Below, in pieces: positions 41,039-53,025 of a stretch of 64,000 nt of DNA; positions within the stretch are counted from its first letter, which is position 1; every line of letters begins with the position of its first letter. Made by a program: the position numbers and the translations under genes. The stretch comes from Bradyrhizobiaceae bacterium PARB1. Its GTDB lineage: Bacteria; Pseudomonadota; Alphaproteobacteria; Rhizobiales; Xanthobacteraceae. Where the stretch lies: assembly GCA_002256345.1 (NCBI GenBank), contig NKIY01000004.1, forward strand, positions 662,232 through 726,231, written 5' to 3'. The notes below the pieces were generated by a model. It did no database searches, was not told the DNA's origin, and saw only the letters and a list, made by a program, of their open reading frames with translations.

Positions 41039-41619
41039 GCGAAATCGCAACCGCAGCTCCGAAGCGCCGCTGGGTGCTGGCATTGCCGCTGGTGATCTTC
41101 GCCGCGCTTGCCGCCTTGTTCTGGTTTCGCCTCGGCGCCGATCCTTCGAAACTGCCGTCCGCGCTGATCGGCAAGCAGGTCCCGCAAACGGCGCTGCCTG
41201 CCCTGCCGGGGCTGAACGACAATGGCACGCCGATTCCCGGCCTCGATCCTGCAGCCTTCCTCGGCAAGGTCAGTGTCGTCAATGTCTGGGCGTCATGGTG
41301 CGTGCCGTGCCACGACGAGGCGCCGATCCTCACCGAACTCGGCAACGACAAGCGCCTGCAGCTGGTCGGCATCAATTACAAGGACGCCGCGGACAATGCC
41401 CGCCGTTTTCTCGGCCGCTACGGCAATCCGTTCGGCATCGTCGGCGCGGACAGCAATGGCCGTGCATCGATCGAATGGGGCGTCTATGGCGTGCCGGAGA
41501 CCTTCATCGTCGGCCGTGATGGCAAGATCGCCTACAAGCTGGTGGGCGGCATCAATCAGGACAATCTTGCAAAAGTGCTGAAGCCGGCGATCGAGAAGGC
41601 GCTCGCCGCGGGTAGTTAG
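41035..41619 (+). CDS. ccmG: Thiol:disulfide interchange protein CcmG/DsbE
   Basis: A 194-residue membrane-anchored thioredoxin-like protein. An N-terminal anchor ([20 protein letters not shown]) is followed by the redox motif [14 protein letters not shown], and [14 protein letters not shown] supplies the cis-Pro region. It keeps apocytochrome c cysteines reduced for heme attachment. ccmE, ccmF and ccmH are not present and must lie elsewhere. Confidence 0.95.
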   Translation: MSEIATAAPKRRWVLALPLVIFAALAALFWFRLGADPSKLPSALIGKQVPQTALPALPGLNDNGTPIPGLDPAAFLGKVSVVNVWASWCVPCHDEAPILTELGNDKRLQLVGINYKDAADNARRFLGRYGNPFGIVGADSNGRASIEWGVYGVPETFIVGRDGKIAYKLVGGINQDNLAKVLKPAIEKALAAGS

Positions 41620-41753
41620 TTCGCTCGCCGTAACGCTCTACTATCAAAAAATAAATTTCAGCTTTTATCTGCGGTTCATTTTGGCGCCGCGAGTCCGCCA
41701 CGAATGCGCAGCTCAATCGGTTTGTTACTTAACCGTCCTGGAGGGACAAACCG

Positions 41754-42128
41754 ATGCGCACTTTCAAGCTTGCTTCCCTGACTGCAGCCGCTCTCTCGCT
41801 CGGCGTTCTCGCCGCTTCACCATCGATGGCTCAAGCGCCACAAACAGCGCCCGCAGCGACCAGCAAGATGGCGCCCGCGGCTGCGCCGAAGACGGCGCCT
41901 GCCGCGACGACAACGGGTGCGGCGTCGGCAAAGACCGATCTGGTCGATATCAATTCGGCGACTCCCGAGGCGCTGGAAGCGCTGCCGGGAATTGGCAAGG
42001 CCTATTCGGCAGCGATCGTCAAAGGCCGGCCGTATAAGGGCAAGGACGAGCTCGTGCAGAAGAAGATCGTGCCCGAAAAGACCTATGACGGCATCAAGGA
42101 CAAGGTGGTTGCGAAGCAGAAGAGCTGA
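41754..42128 (+). CDS. Exported helix-hairpin-helix protein, ComEA-like
   Basis: A 124-residue protein with a signal peptide (LASLTAAALSLGVLAASPSMA), an Ala/Pro/Thr-rich linker of about 35 residues, and a C-terminal HhH module (LVDINSATPEALEALPGIG, then YKGKDELVQKKIV). This matches the DNA-binding domain of ComEA. GGAGG lies 8 bases before the ATG. No other competence genes are nearby, so DNA uptake is not established. Confidence 0.88.
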   Translation: MRTFKLASLTAAALSLGVLAASPSMAQAPQTAPAATSKMAPAAAPKTAPAATTTGAASAKTDLVDINSATPEALEALPGIGKAYSAAIVKGRPYKGKDELVQKKIVPEKTYDGIKDKVVAKQKS

Positions 42129-42192
42129 GCGCTCCCATGATCAGGACGCATCGGCGCATTCGCGCCGGTGCGTCCTCTGTTGCCGCGGCCGG

Positions 42193-43095
42193 TCAGCGAT
42201 CCAGCACGCAGTCCTTCACCGCATCGCCGAGCGCCGCGAAGTCAGCCTTGCGTGGCGAAGTCCTGCGGAAGGCGAGACCGATGGTGCGGCCCGGCTGCGG
42301 ATTTTCGAGCCGCAGAAACTTCACGCGAGTATCGCGCTGTTCGACATCGGCGGCGATCTGCGGGATCAGTGTCACGCCGTAACCATTTGCTACCATCTGG
42401 ATTACCGTGGAAAGGCTCGACGCCGCGAAGGCGGTGCCCGCCGCCGTCATGCCGCCGCGCGCGGTGGCGCAGAAGGCCAATGCCTGATCACGCAGGCAAT
42501 GCCCGTCCTCAAGAAGAATGAGACGGCTCTGATCGATCTCCGATGACTTGATGCGCTGGTCGGCGGGGCGCGAATCATTCGCCGGCACCGCCAGCAGGAA
42601 TGTGTCGTCGAACAGTTTGAGCGTTTCGATCTCAGCCTCGCCGAGCGGCAGTGCCAGCATGGCGGCATCGAGCACGCCGCTCTTTACGTCATCGACCAAT
42701 TGGCGCGTCTGCGTTTCCCGCAATTCGAGTCGCAGCTCCGGAAATTGTTTCTGCAGCGCCGGCAAGATGCGTGGCAGCAGGTAAGGCGCGAGAGATGGGA
42801 TCACGCCCAGCGTCAGCCGGCCCGTCAACACGCCGCCGCGATGCCGGGCGAAATCCACGAGATCGCGAGATGCCGCCAGCACGTCCTCGCCGCGCCGCGC
42901 CACTTCGCGGCCGACATCGGTGAGGATCACTTCGCCTGGCCGCCGCTCCACCACCTGCACGCCGAGCGTCCGTTCGAGGTCGCGAATCTGCATCGACAGC
43001 GCCGGCTGGGTGACGGCGCAGGCCTCGGCGGCGCGGCCGAAATGACCGTGTTTTGCGAGGGCGGAGAGATAGCGGAGTTGGCGCAGGGTGATCAT
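42193..43095 (-). CDS. oxyR: Hydrogen peroxide-responsive LysR regulator OxyR
   Basis: A 300-residue LysR regulator. The N-terminal HTH is LRQLRYLSALAKHGHFGRAA. The effector domain has the redox pair in LEDGHCLRDQALAFC: two cysteines separated by eight residues, the same spacing as Cys199/Cys208 of E. coli OxyR. It is divergent from katG, the classic target, across 222 bases. The ATG at 43095 gives the normal length; a TTG two codons upstream is possible. Confidence 0.95.
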   Translation of the reverse strand: MITLRQLRYLSALAKHGHFGRAAEACAVTQPALSMQIRDLERTLGVQVVERRPGEVILTDVGREVARRGEDVLAASRDLVDFARHRGGVLTGRLTLGVIPSLAPYLLPRILPALQKQFPELRLELRETQTRQLVDDVKSGVLDAAMLALPLGEAEIETLKLFDDTFLLAVPANDSRPADQRIKSSEIDQSRLILLEDGHCLRDQALAFCATARGGMTAAGTAFAASSLSTVIQMVANGYGVTLIPQIAADVEQRDTRVKFLRLENPQPGRTIGLAFRRTSPRKADFAALGDAVKDCVLDR

Positions 43096-43100
43096 TGTCA

Positions 43101-43115
43101 ATCAGATAAACTGAT
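43101..43115. promoter_or_regulatory. Dyad upstream of oxyR, possible OxyR site
   Basis: ATCAG-ATAAA-CTGAT is a perfect 5-bp dyad ending 6 bases before the oxyR start codon. Its place suits autoregulation; match to a known OxyR consensus is not claimed. Confidence 0.4.
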
Positions 43116-43227
43116 CGAGAGCCCAAGACAATTCGACTGGACCTGATCTAAGAAAGCTTCCAATCTGTCGTCACGAATTTCCGCCATGGTAGGCGCTCGC
43201 CTGCCGCCAAAATTCGTCAGGCAATTG

Positions 43228-45507
<2,280 letters not shown>

Positions 45508-45532
45508 GCGGCGCAGGTAGAACGAACAACGA

Positions 45533-45566
45533 AGCCCTCGCGACCAAGTCGCGGGGGCTTTTTTCT
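45533..45566 (+). terminator. katG terminator
   Basis: AGCCCTCGCGAC (45533-45544) pairs with GTCGCGGGGGCT (45548-45559) with one G-U pair, followed by TTTTTTC. A second, REP-like hairpin CCTTCTCCC/GGGAGAAGG follows at 45576-45598. Confidence 0.92.
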
Positions 45567-45775
45567 TTTCCTCTTCCTTCTCCCCTTGTGGGAGAAGGTG
45601 GCTTCGCGAAGCGAAGACGGATGAGGGGTAGCCATGAAGCTCGGAGCTTGTGGTACCCCTCACCCGTCCGCGCGCCAAGAGGCCGGGCTCCCGCAAGGGA
45701 AGAGGGCGCGTGGCGCGTCTTGCACCTGCCCCCGAATTCTCGCAGAACAATCTTCTCAGAAACGGGAGGTCGCCG

Positions 45776-46381
45776 ATGATGAAACTCTACTGGTCGCCGC
45801 GTTCGCGATCGTTCACTGCCTTGTGGCTGATGGAAGAGACCGGAGTTCCTTATGAGCGCGTTCTGATTGATATCCAGAAGGGCTCGCAGCGCACGCTGGA
45901 ATTCCTCGAAGTGAACCCGATGGGCAAGGTGCCGGCGCTGCAGGATGGCGAAGCCACCATGGCGGAAGCCGCGGCGATCTGCGCTTATGTCGCCGAGCGC
46001 TATCCCGAAGCGAAACTGGCCCCGCCGCTTGGCGATTCGCACCGCGCCAAATTCCTCTATTGGCTGTTCTTCGCGCCGAGCTGCATCGAGCCGGCCATCG
46101 CGCAGATTGCCACCAAGATGGAAATGAGCTCGGTCGCCGCCGGTTGGGGCGATTCGCAGCGCGTGTTCGACGTGCTCGAAGCCGCGCTGGAAGAAGGCCC
46201 GTGGATTCTCGGCGAGCAGTTCTCGGCTGCCGATATCGCCATCGGCTCCGGCCTGAATTTTGCGATCCGCCTGTTCAAGATGGTGCCGCCGCGTCCGGCC
46301 TTCGAGCGCTATCTCGACCGCTGCGCCGCGCGCCCGGCCTTCAAGCGTGCCGAGGAATATGCGTCAGGCGAGAAGTTCTAG
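45776..46381 (+). CDS. Glutathione S-transferase family protein
   Basis: A 201-residue GST. The thioredoxin-like N-terminal domain begins MKLYWSPRSRSFTALWLMEE, with NPMGKVPALQDGEATMAEAA containing the cis-Pro and the glutathione-binding Glu/Ala turn. The helical C-terminal domain has GEQFSAADIAIGS. The catalytic residue of the SPRSRS segment is probably serine. ATG at 45776 follows GGGAGG. Placed after katG but separated by a terminator. Confidence 0.9.
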   Translation: MMKLYWSPRSRSFTALWLMEETGVPYERVLIDIQKGSQRTLEFLEVNPMGKVPALQDGEATMAEAAAICAYVAERYPEAKLAPPLGDSHRAKFLYWLFFAPSCIEPAIAQIATKMEMSSVAAGWGDSQRVFDVLEAALEEGPWILGEQFSAADIAIGSGLNFAIRLFKMVPPRPAFERYLDRCAARPAFKRAEEYASGEKF

Positions 46382-46413
46382 ATCCTGATCCACGCGAAGG
46401 GATTGTTCGATCT

Positions 46414-46529
46414 TGTCCCGGGCGCGGTGCAGCGTTCTTCACGCTGCTCCGCAGAACCGGGACCGCACAAGGCTCCGGGGTGTGTAGCGATCCCGGCTCT
46501 GCGAAGCGCCGCATCGCGTCCGGGACACG
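46414..46529. repeat. Large imperfect inverted repeat, family B copy 1
   Basis: Begins TGTCCCGGGCGCGGTGCAGC and ends GCGTCCGGGACACG, so the ends pair; internal CGCTGCTCCGCAGA... segments form further stems. A clear relative lies at 53026-53150. Located between the convergent GST and dapF genes. Confidence 0.75.
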
Positions 46530-46553
46530 ACTCAATTGTCTGAAGCGATGTTT

Positions 46554-47426
46554 TCAAGCCACTGACGCAAACAGCGCCGGATCGAAGCGGCCTTCATATT
46601 CGAAGCTCGCGCCGCCGGTCATCAGCACGTGGTCGTCGCTCTCGCGCCAGTCGATCACGAGTTCGCCGCCGGGCAGCGTCATATGCACCTTGCGTTCGGT
46701 GCGGCGCAGGCGTGCGGCCGACACGGCCGTCGCGCAAGCTGCCGTGCCACAGGCCTTGGTGAGGCCGGCGCCGCGCTCCCAGGTGCGCATCACGATATGC
46801 TCGCGGTCGACGATATGGGCGAGGGTGATGTTGGCGCGCTCCGGGAAGATCGGGTGGTTCTCCAGCAGCGGCCCGAAGCGTTCGAGGTCGTAGGCATGGA
46901 TGTCGTCGACCCAGAAGATCGCATGCGGATTGCCCATGCTCGCCACCGAAGGCGTATGCAGGATCGGCGCGTCGATCGGGCCGATCTGCAATTCGATGCC
47001 GCGGGTGTCACGGAATTCCTCGGCCAGCGGAATGTCCTGCCAGCCGAACTTCGGGATGCCCATATCCACGGTGAAGGTCTCGCCGTCCGTGCTGCGCCAG
47101 CAATTGATCAGCCCGGCCCGGGTTTCGAAAGTGAGGCCGGACTTGTCGGTGCCTGCAAAGGTCTGCCGCGCCACGCAGCGCATGCCGTTGCCGCAGGCGC
47201 CGGCTTCGGACCCGTCATTGTTGTAGATCGAGACAAAAGCTTCCGTGCCGGGCAAGCGTGGCTTCTGCAGCACCATCAACTGGTCATAGGCGATACCCGC
47301 CGGGCCAGCCACGGCGCGCGCATCCGCCGGGGTGATCGGCGCGGCGGTGTCCCGCATGTCGATCACGACGATCTCGTTGCCGATGCCGTTCATCTTGGCG
47401 AAGGAGTGGTTGGCCAGCGCGCTCAT
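46554..47426 (-). CDS. dapF: Diaminopimelate epimerase
   Basis: A 290-residue cofactor-independent epimerase of lysine and peptidoglycan biosynthesis converting LL- to meso-diaminopimelate. The two catalytic cysteines are in [11 protein letters not shown] and [13 protein letters not shown]. The N-terminus [20 protein letters not shown] is typical. The ATG at 47426 follows AGGAC. Length is normal. Confidence 0.96.
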   Translation of the reverse strand: MSALANHSFAKMNGIGNEIVVIDMRDTAAPITPADARAVAGPAGIAYDQLMVLQKPRLPGTEAFVSIYNNDGSEAGACGNGMRCVARQTFAGTDKSGLTFETRAGLINCWRSTDGETFTVDMGIPKFGWQDIPLAEEFRDTRGIELQIGPIDAPILHTPSVASMGNPHAIFWVDDIHAYDLERFGPLLENHPIFPERANITLAHIVDREHIVMRTWERGAGLTKACGTAACATAVSAARLRRTERKVHMTLPGGELVIDWRESDDHVLMTGGASFEYEGRFDPALFASVA

Positions 47427-47551
47427 GGATAGGTCCTGATGTTGCCCGCTTTATATGGCGAGACGGGCCGCAATGGCCAGTGCGGCCATTGGCGACGCAT
47501 GGTACCATCGGGTTCTGTTCGCCGCGCCGGCTGCCCATGGAGACTTTTCGT

Positions 47552-48328
47552 ATGTTCCGCACCCGTCTGTCCCGCTTCGCCACCGCAGCCGCGCTGACCT
47601 CGGCCGCAGCACTGGCGCTGAACGTTGCAGCCTGGGCCCAGTCGCCGCCAGCCGAAACGAAGCCGGCCGAGACGACGCCCGCCCCGTCAACTCCGGCGCC
47701 GACCCCGGCTGCACCGGCAACACCCGCTGCGCCGGCGACACCCGAGGCGCCAGCCGCACCTGCTACCCCGCCTGCCGCGGCCCAGGCACCGGCCACGCCT
47801 GCCACTCCCACCCCCGCGACGCCGGCCCCCCCGGCTGCGGCGGCGACACCGGTGCCGGTTCAGACCGCCGATCCATTCGGTGAGGAGAACACGCTGACGT
47901 CCAGGCAGGTGCTCACTTATACGGGCAAGGCGAACTGGGACTCAGCCTTCGACACGCTGATGGACGCGTTCAAGCAGCTGTCCACGTTCCTGGACAAGCA
48001 GAAGGTCAAGCCATCCGGTAATCCGCTGATCGTGTACACCTCTACCGACGACACCGGCTTCACCTTCCTTGCCGAGATGCCGGTCGATCAGGAGCTGAAG
48101 AATCTTCCGAAGAACATGAGCATGGGCAAGTCACCGGAAGGCAAGGCGCTCAAGTTCGTCCATCGTGGTTCCTACGACAATATGGACAACACCTATGAGG
48201 CGATCACCAATCACCTCGATGACAAGAAGCTGGAAGCCAAGGACACCTTCATCGAGGAATACATGACCGATCCGCTGAAGACGGCGGAGGACAAGCTGGT
48301 CATCAATGTGTTCGTGCCGCTGAAATAG
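47552..48328 (+). CDS. Exported GyrI-like domain protein with long Pro/Ala linker
   Basis: A 258-residue protein. A signal peptide (residues 1-29, ending AAWAQ) is followed by about 75 residues made almost only of Ala, Pro and Thr (repeated PAAPATP units), then a folded domain of about 145 residues (TADPFGEENTLTSRQVLTYT ... EYMTDPLKTAEDKLVINVFV). The domain resembles the GyrI-like small-molecule-binding fold, unusual outside the cytoplasm. The ATG at 47552 follows GGAG; 47537 is possible. Its function is unknown. Confidence 0.82.
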   Translation: MFRTRLSRFATAAALTSAAALALNVAAWAQSPPAETKPAETTPAPSTPAPTPAAPATPAAPATPEAPAAPATPPAAAQAPATPATPTPATPAPPAAAATPVPVQTADPFGEENTLTSRQVLTYTGKANWDSAFDTLMDAFKQLSTFLDKQKVKPSGNPLIVYTSTDDTGFTFLAEMPVDQELKNLPKNMSMGKSPEGKALKFVHRGSYDNMDNTYEAITNHLDDKKLEAKDTFIEEYMTDPLKTAEDKLVINVFVPLK

Positions 48329-48386
48329 TCCGGCCATAAAGAAGCGTGGTCACAAAAGGGCCTTGGACGGTTCAGAAAAACACAGC

Positions 48387-49097
48387 ATGAAAAATCATCT
48401 GAAACTCGCCGCTCTCGGCATTGCGCTTATCGCCACGCCTGCTTACGCGCAGGTGCCCACCCCGCCCATGATCACCGTGTCCGGCGAAGGCACTGTTTCG
48501 GTGCCGCCGGATCTCGCCCTCGTCGATGGCGGTGTGACCTCGGAAGCCAAGACGGCACGCGAGGCCACGGAGGCGAACAACAGCGCCATGGCCAAGGTGC
48601 TTGCCGCGCTGAAAAGTGCAGGGATCGATGACAAAGACCTGCAGACCTCGCGGCTGTCGCTGTTTCCGCAATATGCGCAGCAGACCCGGCCGAATGGCGG
48701 CCCCAATGTCATCACCGGCTATCGTGCCAGCAATCGCGTGACGATCCGTGTGCGTGATGTGACCAAGGTCGCGGCCACCATCGACACGCTGGTGACTTCC
48801 GGTGCGAACGAAGTCGGCGGCATCAATTTTATCGTGACCAAGGCGTCGCAACTGCTCGACGATGCGCGCACGCAGGCGATTGTCGATGCGCGGCGCAAGG
48901 CCGAACTCTACGCGAAGGCTGCCGGCGTCACGCTCGGCTCACCGATCAATATTACCGAAGACGGCGCCAATCCGCCGCCAGCACCGATGATGATGCGCAA
49001 GGCTTCTGCGGATTTCGCCTCGGCGCCGGTGGCGCAGGGGGAGGAAGTGCTGCGGGTGAATGTCAGCGTGAGCTGGGAGATCAAGCCGAAGCAGTGA
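48387..49097 (+). CDS. SIMPL-domain (DUF541) exported protein
   Basis: A 236-residue protein with a signal peptide (LKLAALGIALIATPAYA) and a SIMPL/DUF541 domain (ITVSGEGTVSVPPDLALVDG; GYRASNRVTIRVRDVTKVA; DARRKAELYAKAAGVTLG). Family members are periplasmic or outer-membrane proteins of unclear role, some linked to oxidative stress. The ATG at 48387 puts the signal peptide first; its SD is weak. It may be cotranscribed with the GyrI-like gene, 58 bases upstream. Confidence 0.9.
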   Translation: MKNHLKLAALGIALIATPAYAQVPTPPMITVSGEGTVSVPPDLALVDGGVTSEAKTAREATEANNSAMAKVLAALKSAGIDDKDLQTSRLSLFPQYAQQTRPNGGPNVITGYRASNRVTIRVRDVTKVAATIDTLVTSGANEVGGINFIVTKASQLLDDARTQAIVDARRKAELYAKAAGVTLGSPINITEDGANPPPAPMMMRKASADFASAPVAQGEEVLRVNVSVSWEIKPKQ

Positions 49098-49123
49098 TGC
49101 CGTGAGAGGCGTTGTTCGCTCCT

Positions 49124-49202
49124 GTCATCCCCGGGCTTGACCCGGGGATCTATTTTTAACGCGAATTCAAAGATGGATGGCCGGGTCAGGCCCGGGGATG
49201 AC
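49124..49202. repeat. Intergenic inverted repeat, family C copy 2
   Basis: GTCATCCCCGGGC (49124-49136) and GCCCGGGGATGAC (49190-49202) are a perfect 13-bp inverted repeat. The interior includes TTGACCCGGGGATC and GATGGCCGGGTCAGG. Related to 5292-5402 and to degenerate sequence near 59690-59758. Lies between convergent genes. Confidence 0.75.
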
Positions 49203-49217
49203 GTGGAGAGGTTCGAG

Positions 49218-50276
49218 TTAAATCTCGAAGACCTGTCCCGGCTTCAGCGCCACGAACCTATCTTTCGGCATCTCCGCTGCCGCGAGAGCGACCGTCAATC
49301 CATTTACCGGCCCGTCGATTGCCTCATCCGTGAGCTGGAACGTCGAATGGTGGCTCGCAAGCGCTTGCTGCGCGCCGCAATCGTTCAGCGCTTTCACTGC
49401 GTCTTCCGGGTTCATGTGCTGGTCCTTCATGAACCAGCGCGGCTCATAGGCGCCGATGGGCAGGATCGCGAGCCGGATATCGCCATGCGCCTCGCGCACG
49501 CGACGAAAATGCCCACCATCGCCATAGCCGCTGTCGCCGACGATGTAGAGTTTGCCCATTGGCGTCTCCAGCACGAAGCTCGCCCACAGGCAGCGATTGC
49601 GGTCGAACAGACCGCGCGCCGTCCAGTGCCGCGTCGGCACCAGCGTCACGGCGAGGCCGTTGCCAAGCTCGACGCGATCTTTCCAGTCATAGGCCTCGGC
49701 TTTGATGGCACTGTCGCCGCTTGTCATCGTGACGTCGTTGCCAAGCGGCGTGATCACACGCGGGCTGAACGTCGCGGCCAGTTTCGAGAGCGTCGGAATG
49801 TCGAGGTGGTCGTAATGCCCGTGCGAGACCAGCACGACATCGATCTTCGGCAGCTTTTCGAAGGCGATGCCCGGCGCATTGTGCCGCTGCGGTCCGGCAA
49901 AGGAGAAAGGCGAGACGCGCTCCGACCACACCGGATCGAACAGGATGTTGAGCCCCGCCGTCTGGATCAGCCAGCTCGCATGCCCGACATAGGACAGCCG
50001 CACGCCACTCTCGACCTTCGCCGGCGGCTTATCGGCGAACTCGTTCTCCACCCAGTCCGGCCAGACCTCGCGCTTGCGTCCGCCGCCGAATTGCCAGCGC
50101 AGCACCTCGCCGAGCGATTTCGGCGGCACGCCGTCGGGGTCGAAAAACACCTTGCCGTCGAAATGATCGGAGACGGGGCCGGTGTAATTGGGCATGCGGG
50201 AAATCCAGAAAGCGGAGACGCCCGCCGTGGCGGTGACGGCGCCGATGGAGGCGAGGAGTTTGCGGCGGGAGATCAT
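49218..50276 (-). CDS. Metallo-beta-lactamase-fold hydrolase with Tat signal
   Basis: A 352-residue protein. The N-terminus ISRRKLLASIGAVTATAG carries a twin-arginine motif, pointing to Tat export. The metal site is SHGHYDHLDIP (HxHxDH), with further ligands in IVGDSGYGDG and HHSTFQL. The pattern and the length resemble the NAPE-PLD/RomA-like branch (lipid phosphodiesterases and lactonase-like proteins), but the substrate is not clear. ATG at 50276 has a weak SD; the longer frame would bury the Tat motif. Confidence 0.87.
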   Translation of the reverse strand: MISRRKLLASIGAVTATAGVSAFWISRMPNYTGPVSDHFDGKVFFDPDGVPPKSLGEVLRWQFGGGRKREVWPDWVENEFADKPPAKVESGVRLSYVGHASWLIQTAGLNILFDPVWSERVSPFSFAGPQRHNAPGIAFEKLPKIDVVLVSHGHYDHLDIPTLSKLAATFSPRVITPLGNDVTMTSGDSAIKAEAYDWKDRVELGNGLAVTLVPTRHWTARGLFDRNRCLWASFVLETPMGKLYIVGDSGYGDGGHFRRVREAHGDIRLAILPIGAYEPRWFMKDQHMNPEDAVKALNDCGAQQALASHHSTFQLTDEAIDGPVNGLTVALAAAEMPKDRFVALKPGQVFEI

Positions 50277-50601
50277 GCGGTGGGACAGCAAGGTGAGTGG
50301 TTGCTCGCATGTAGTTCCGGTCTCGCTGTTTGCCAAATGTCAAAGCGGTCAGATACAATTTCGGAGAAATCTTCGTGCAAACAGAGGCTTATCGCCTCTG
50401 GCGTGACCGTCAGGGCCAAAATTCCTTGACTCCGGCGGCCGCGGGCCGTAATTCCCACCCAAATTCTCGGAAAGTCTTCTTTTCGACCCGCCGACCGGAC
50501 CGTGAGTCCGGAGGTCAACGCCCGACAGCGCGATGCGCCCTCGGGCGCGAAAGTGTTTTGTTCGTCGCCATTCCAGGAATGGCATTGGGAAGCGGTACGC
50601 G
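50277..50601. other. Divergent gap upstream of ffh
   Basis: A 325-base gap holding the promoters of the metallo-hydrolase and ffh genes. A hairpin CCGGAC/GTCCGG with CGTGA loop lies at 50495-50511. No gene and no clear promoter was recognised. Confidence 0.5.
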
Positions 50602-52116
50602 ATGTTCGACAATCTGTCGGAACGGCTTGGCGGAATTCTCGATAAGCTCACCGGGCGAGGTGCGCTGTCGGAGGCCGATGTCGATTCCGCGATGCGCGAA
50701 GTGCGCCGCGCGCTGCTCGAGGCCGACGTCGCCCTCGATGTCGTCCGCTCCTTCACCGACCGCGTCCGCGAACAGGCCGTCGGCGCCACCATCGTCAAGT
50801 CGGTCAAGCCCGGCCAGATGGTCGTCAAGATCGTCCATGACGAGCTGGTCGCCACGCTTGGCGGCGAAGGCGAGGGCGGTCTCGATTTCAATGCGGTGCC
50901 ACCCGTCGCCATCATGATGGTGGGTCTGCAGGGCTCCGGTAAAACCACCACCACGGCAAAGCTCGCCCGTCGCCTCACCCAGCGCGACAAGCGCAAGGTG
51001 CTGATGGCCTCCCTGGACGTCTATCGTCCGGCCGCCATGGAGCAGCTCGCGGTGCTCGGCCGCGATCTCGACGTGCCGACTTTGCCGATCGTCGCCGGCC
51101 AGCAGCCGGAGCAGATCGCCAAGCGCGCCATCGAAGCGGCGAAGCTCGGCGGCTATGACGTCGTGCTGCTCGACACCGCCGGCCGCACCACGCTCGACGA
51201 AGACATGATGCAGGAAGCGGCGACCATCAAAGGGGTCGCCAATCCGCATGAAGTACTGCTGGTCGCGGACTCGCTGACCGGCCAGGACGCCGTCAATCTC
51301 GCGCGTTCCTTCAATGAACGCGTTGGCCTCACCGGCATCGTGCTGACCCGCGTGGACGGCGATGGCCGCGGCGGCGCCGCGCTGTCGATGCGCGCCGTCA
51401 CCGGCAAGCCGATCAAGCTGATCGGCACCGGTGAAAAGACCGATGCGCTGGAAGATTTTCATCCGAGCCGGATCGCCGGCCGCATTCTCGGCATGGGCGA
51501 CGTCGTGTCGCTGGTCGAGAAGGCCGCCGCGAGCATCGATGCGGAGAAGGCTGCGCGCACCGCCGAGCGCATGCGCAAGGGTCAGTTCGATCTGAACGAC
51601 ATGCGCGAGCAGCTCATCCAGATGACCAATATGGGCGGTCTGTCCGGTCTGATGGGCATGATGCCCGGCATTGCCAAGATGAAGAACCAGATCGCCGCTG
51701 CCGGTCTCGACGACCGCGTGGTGAAGCGCCAGATCGCGGTCATCGATTCGATGACGCGTCAGGAGCGCAAGTCGCCCGACATCCTCAAGGCCAGCCGCAA
51801 GAAGCGCATCGCTGCCGGTGCCGGCCTCAAGGTCGAGGAAGTCAACAAGGTGCTGAAGATGCACCGGAACATGGCCGACATGATGAAGGCCATGGGCTCC
51901 GGCAAGCGCGGCCCGATGGCGGGCCTCGCGCAGGCGATGGGCTTTGGTGGCGGCGCCATGCCGTCGCCCGAGCAGGTCAAGGCGATGGCCGAGAAGCTGC
52001 CGCAGGGGCCGGGCGCGTTACCTGAACTGCCGAAGAATTTCCCGGGCCTGCCAGGTCTGGGCAAACCAACGCTGCCGGGTCTCGGCGGCTTTCCCGGTTT
52101 CGGGAAAAAGAAATAA
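50602..52116 (+). CDS. ffh: Signal recognition particle protein Ffh
   Basis: A 504-residue SRP54 GTPase. The N domain begins MFDNLSERLGGILDKLTGRG. G domain motifs are GLQGSGKTTTTAKLARRL, DTAGRTTLDEDMM and LTRVDGDGRGGAALS. The Met-rich M domain (LIQMTNMGGLSGLMGMMPG) binds signal peptides and 4.5S RNA, and the C-terminus is Gly/Pro/Lys-rich. The ATG at 50602 follows GGGAAG. First gene of the ffh-rpsP-rimM group. Confidence 0.97.
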   Translation: MFDNLSERLGGILDKLTGRGALSEADVDSAMREVRRALLEADVALDVVRSFTDRVREQAVGATIVKSVKPGQMVVKIVHDELVATLGGEGEGGLDFNAVPPVAIMMVGLQGSGKTTTTAKLARRLTQRDKRKVLMASLDVYRPAAMEQLAVLGRDLDVPTLPIVAGQQPEQIAKRAIEAAKLGGYDVVLLDTAGRTTLDEDMMQEAATIKGVANPHEVLLVADSLTGQDAVNLARSFNERVGLTGIVLTRVDGDGRGGAALSMRAVTGKPIKLIGTGEKTDALEDFHPSRIAGRILGMGDVVSLVEKAAASIDAEKAARTAERMRKGQFDLNDMREQLIQMTNMGGLSGLMGMMPGIAKMKNQIAAAGLDDRVVKRQIAVIDSMTRQERKSPDILKASRKKRIAAGAGLKVEEVNKVLKMHRNMADMMKAMGSGKRGPMAGLAQAMGFGGGAMPSPEQVKAMAEKLPQGPGALPELPKNFPGLPGLGKPTLPGLGGFPGFGKKK

Positions 52117-52153
52117 CCCGCGAATTCAAACGATATCACTCTAGGAGCTACCC

Positions 52154-52474
52154 ATGTCCGTCGTTATCCGCCTCGCCCGCGCAGGCACCAAGAAGCGTCC
52201 CGTCTATCACGTCGTCGTCGCCGACTCGCGCTTCCCGCGCGATGGCCGCTTCATCGAGCGTCTCGGCTACTTCAACCCGCTGCTCGCCAAGGACAACGAG
52301 CTGCGCCTGAAGCTCGACATGGACAAGGTCAAGGACTGGCTCGCCAAGGGCGCGCAGCCGTCGGATCGCGTGTCCCGTTTCCTCGATGCCGCCGGCGTCA
52401 AGAAGCGCGAGCCGCGCAACAACCCGGAGAAGGCTGTGCCGCGCAAGGAACGCAAGGCCGCCGAAGGCAAGTAA
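52154..52474 (+). CDS. rpsP: 30S ribosomal protein S16
   Basis: A 106-residue S16 protein: [20 protein letters not shown] at the start, [16 protein letters not shown] following, and a basic tail. The start follows TAGGAG. It sits 37 bases after ffh and 6 bases before rimM. Confidence 0.98.
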   Translation: MSVVIRLARAGTKKRPVYHVVVADSRFPRDGRFIERLGYFNPLLAKDNELRLKLDMDKVKDWLAKGAQPSDRVSRFLDAAGVKKREPRNNPEKAVPRKERKAAEGK

Positions 52475-52480
52475 GCCGAC

Positions 52481-53011
52481 ATGACCACCGCGCAAATCTG
52501 CGTCGCGCGCATCGGCGCGCCGCATGGGGTGCGCGGGCAGGTCCGGCTGTGGACCTTCACCGAAGATCCCTATGCCGTGCTCGACTACGGTCCGCTGTCG
52601 TCCAAGGATGGCAAGCGGACCATCGAGGTCGACAATGTCCGTGAGGCCAAGGGCCATCTGGTGGCGACGCTGAAAGGCGTCACCGACCGCGATGCCGCCG
52701 CCCGCCTCAATGGCGTCGAGCTCTACATTTCGCGCGATGCGCTGCCGGACACCGAAGACGGTGAATATTACCACGCCGACTTGATCGGACTTGCTGCAGT
52801 AAATGCTGCCGGCGAGGCGATCGGCCGTGTTGTGGCGATGCATGATTTCGGCGCCGGCGACATCATCGAGATCGCGCCGCCCTCGGGGCCGACACTGCTG
52901 CTGCCGTTTACGGATGCCGTGGTGCCCACCGTGGATATCGCGGGTGGCAAGGTGGTGATCGACATGCCTGGCGAAATCGAGGGCGACGGGCCGGAGGCGG
53001 CTGAGGACTAA
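52481..53011 (+). CDS. rimM: Ribosome maturation factor RimM
   Basis: A 176-residue 16S rRNA processing factor. N-terminal RimM barrel ([20 protein letters not shown]) and C-terminal PRC-barrel ([40 protein letters not shown]). It follows rpsP by 6 bases. trmD, normally adjacent, is 1.6 kb downstream behind a repeat and two unrelated genes. Confidence 0.96.
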   Translation: MTTAQICVARIGAPHGVRGQVRLWTFTEDPYAVLDYGPLSSKDGKRTIEVDNVREAKGHLVATLKGVTDRDAAARLNGVELYISRDALPDTEDGEYYHADLIGLAAVNAAGEAIGRVVAMHDFGAGDIIEIAPPSGPTLLLPFTDAVVPTVDIAGGKVVIDMPGEIEGDGPEAAED

Positions 53012-53025
53012 AGTTCAGCTCCTCT

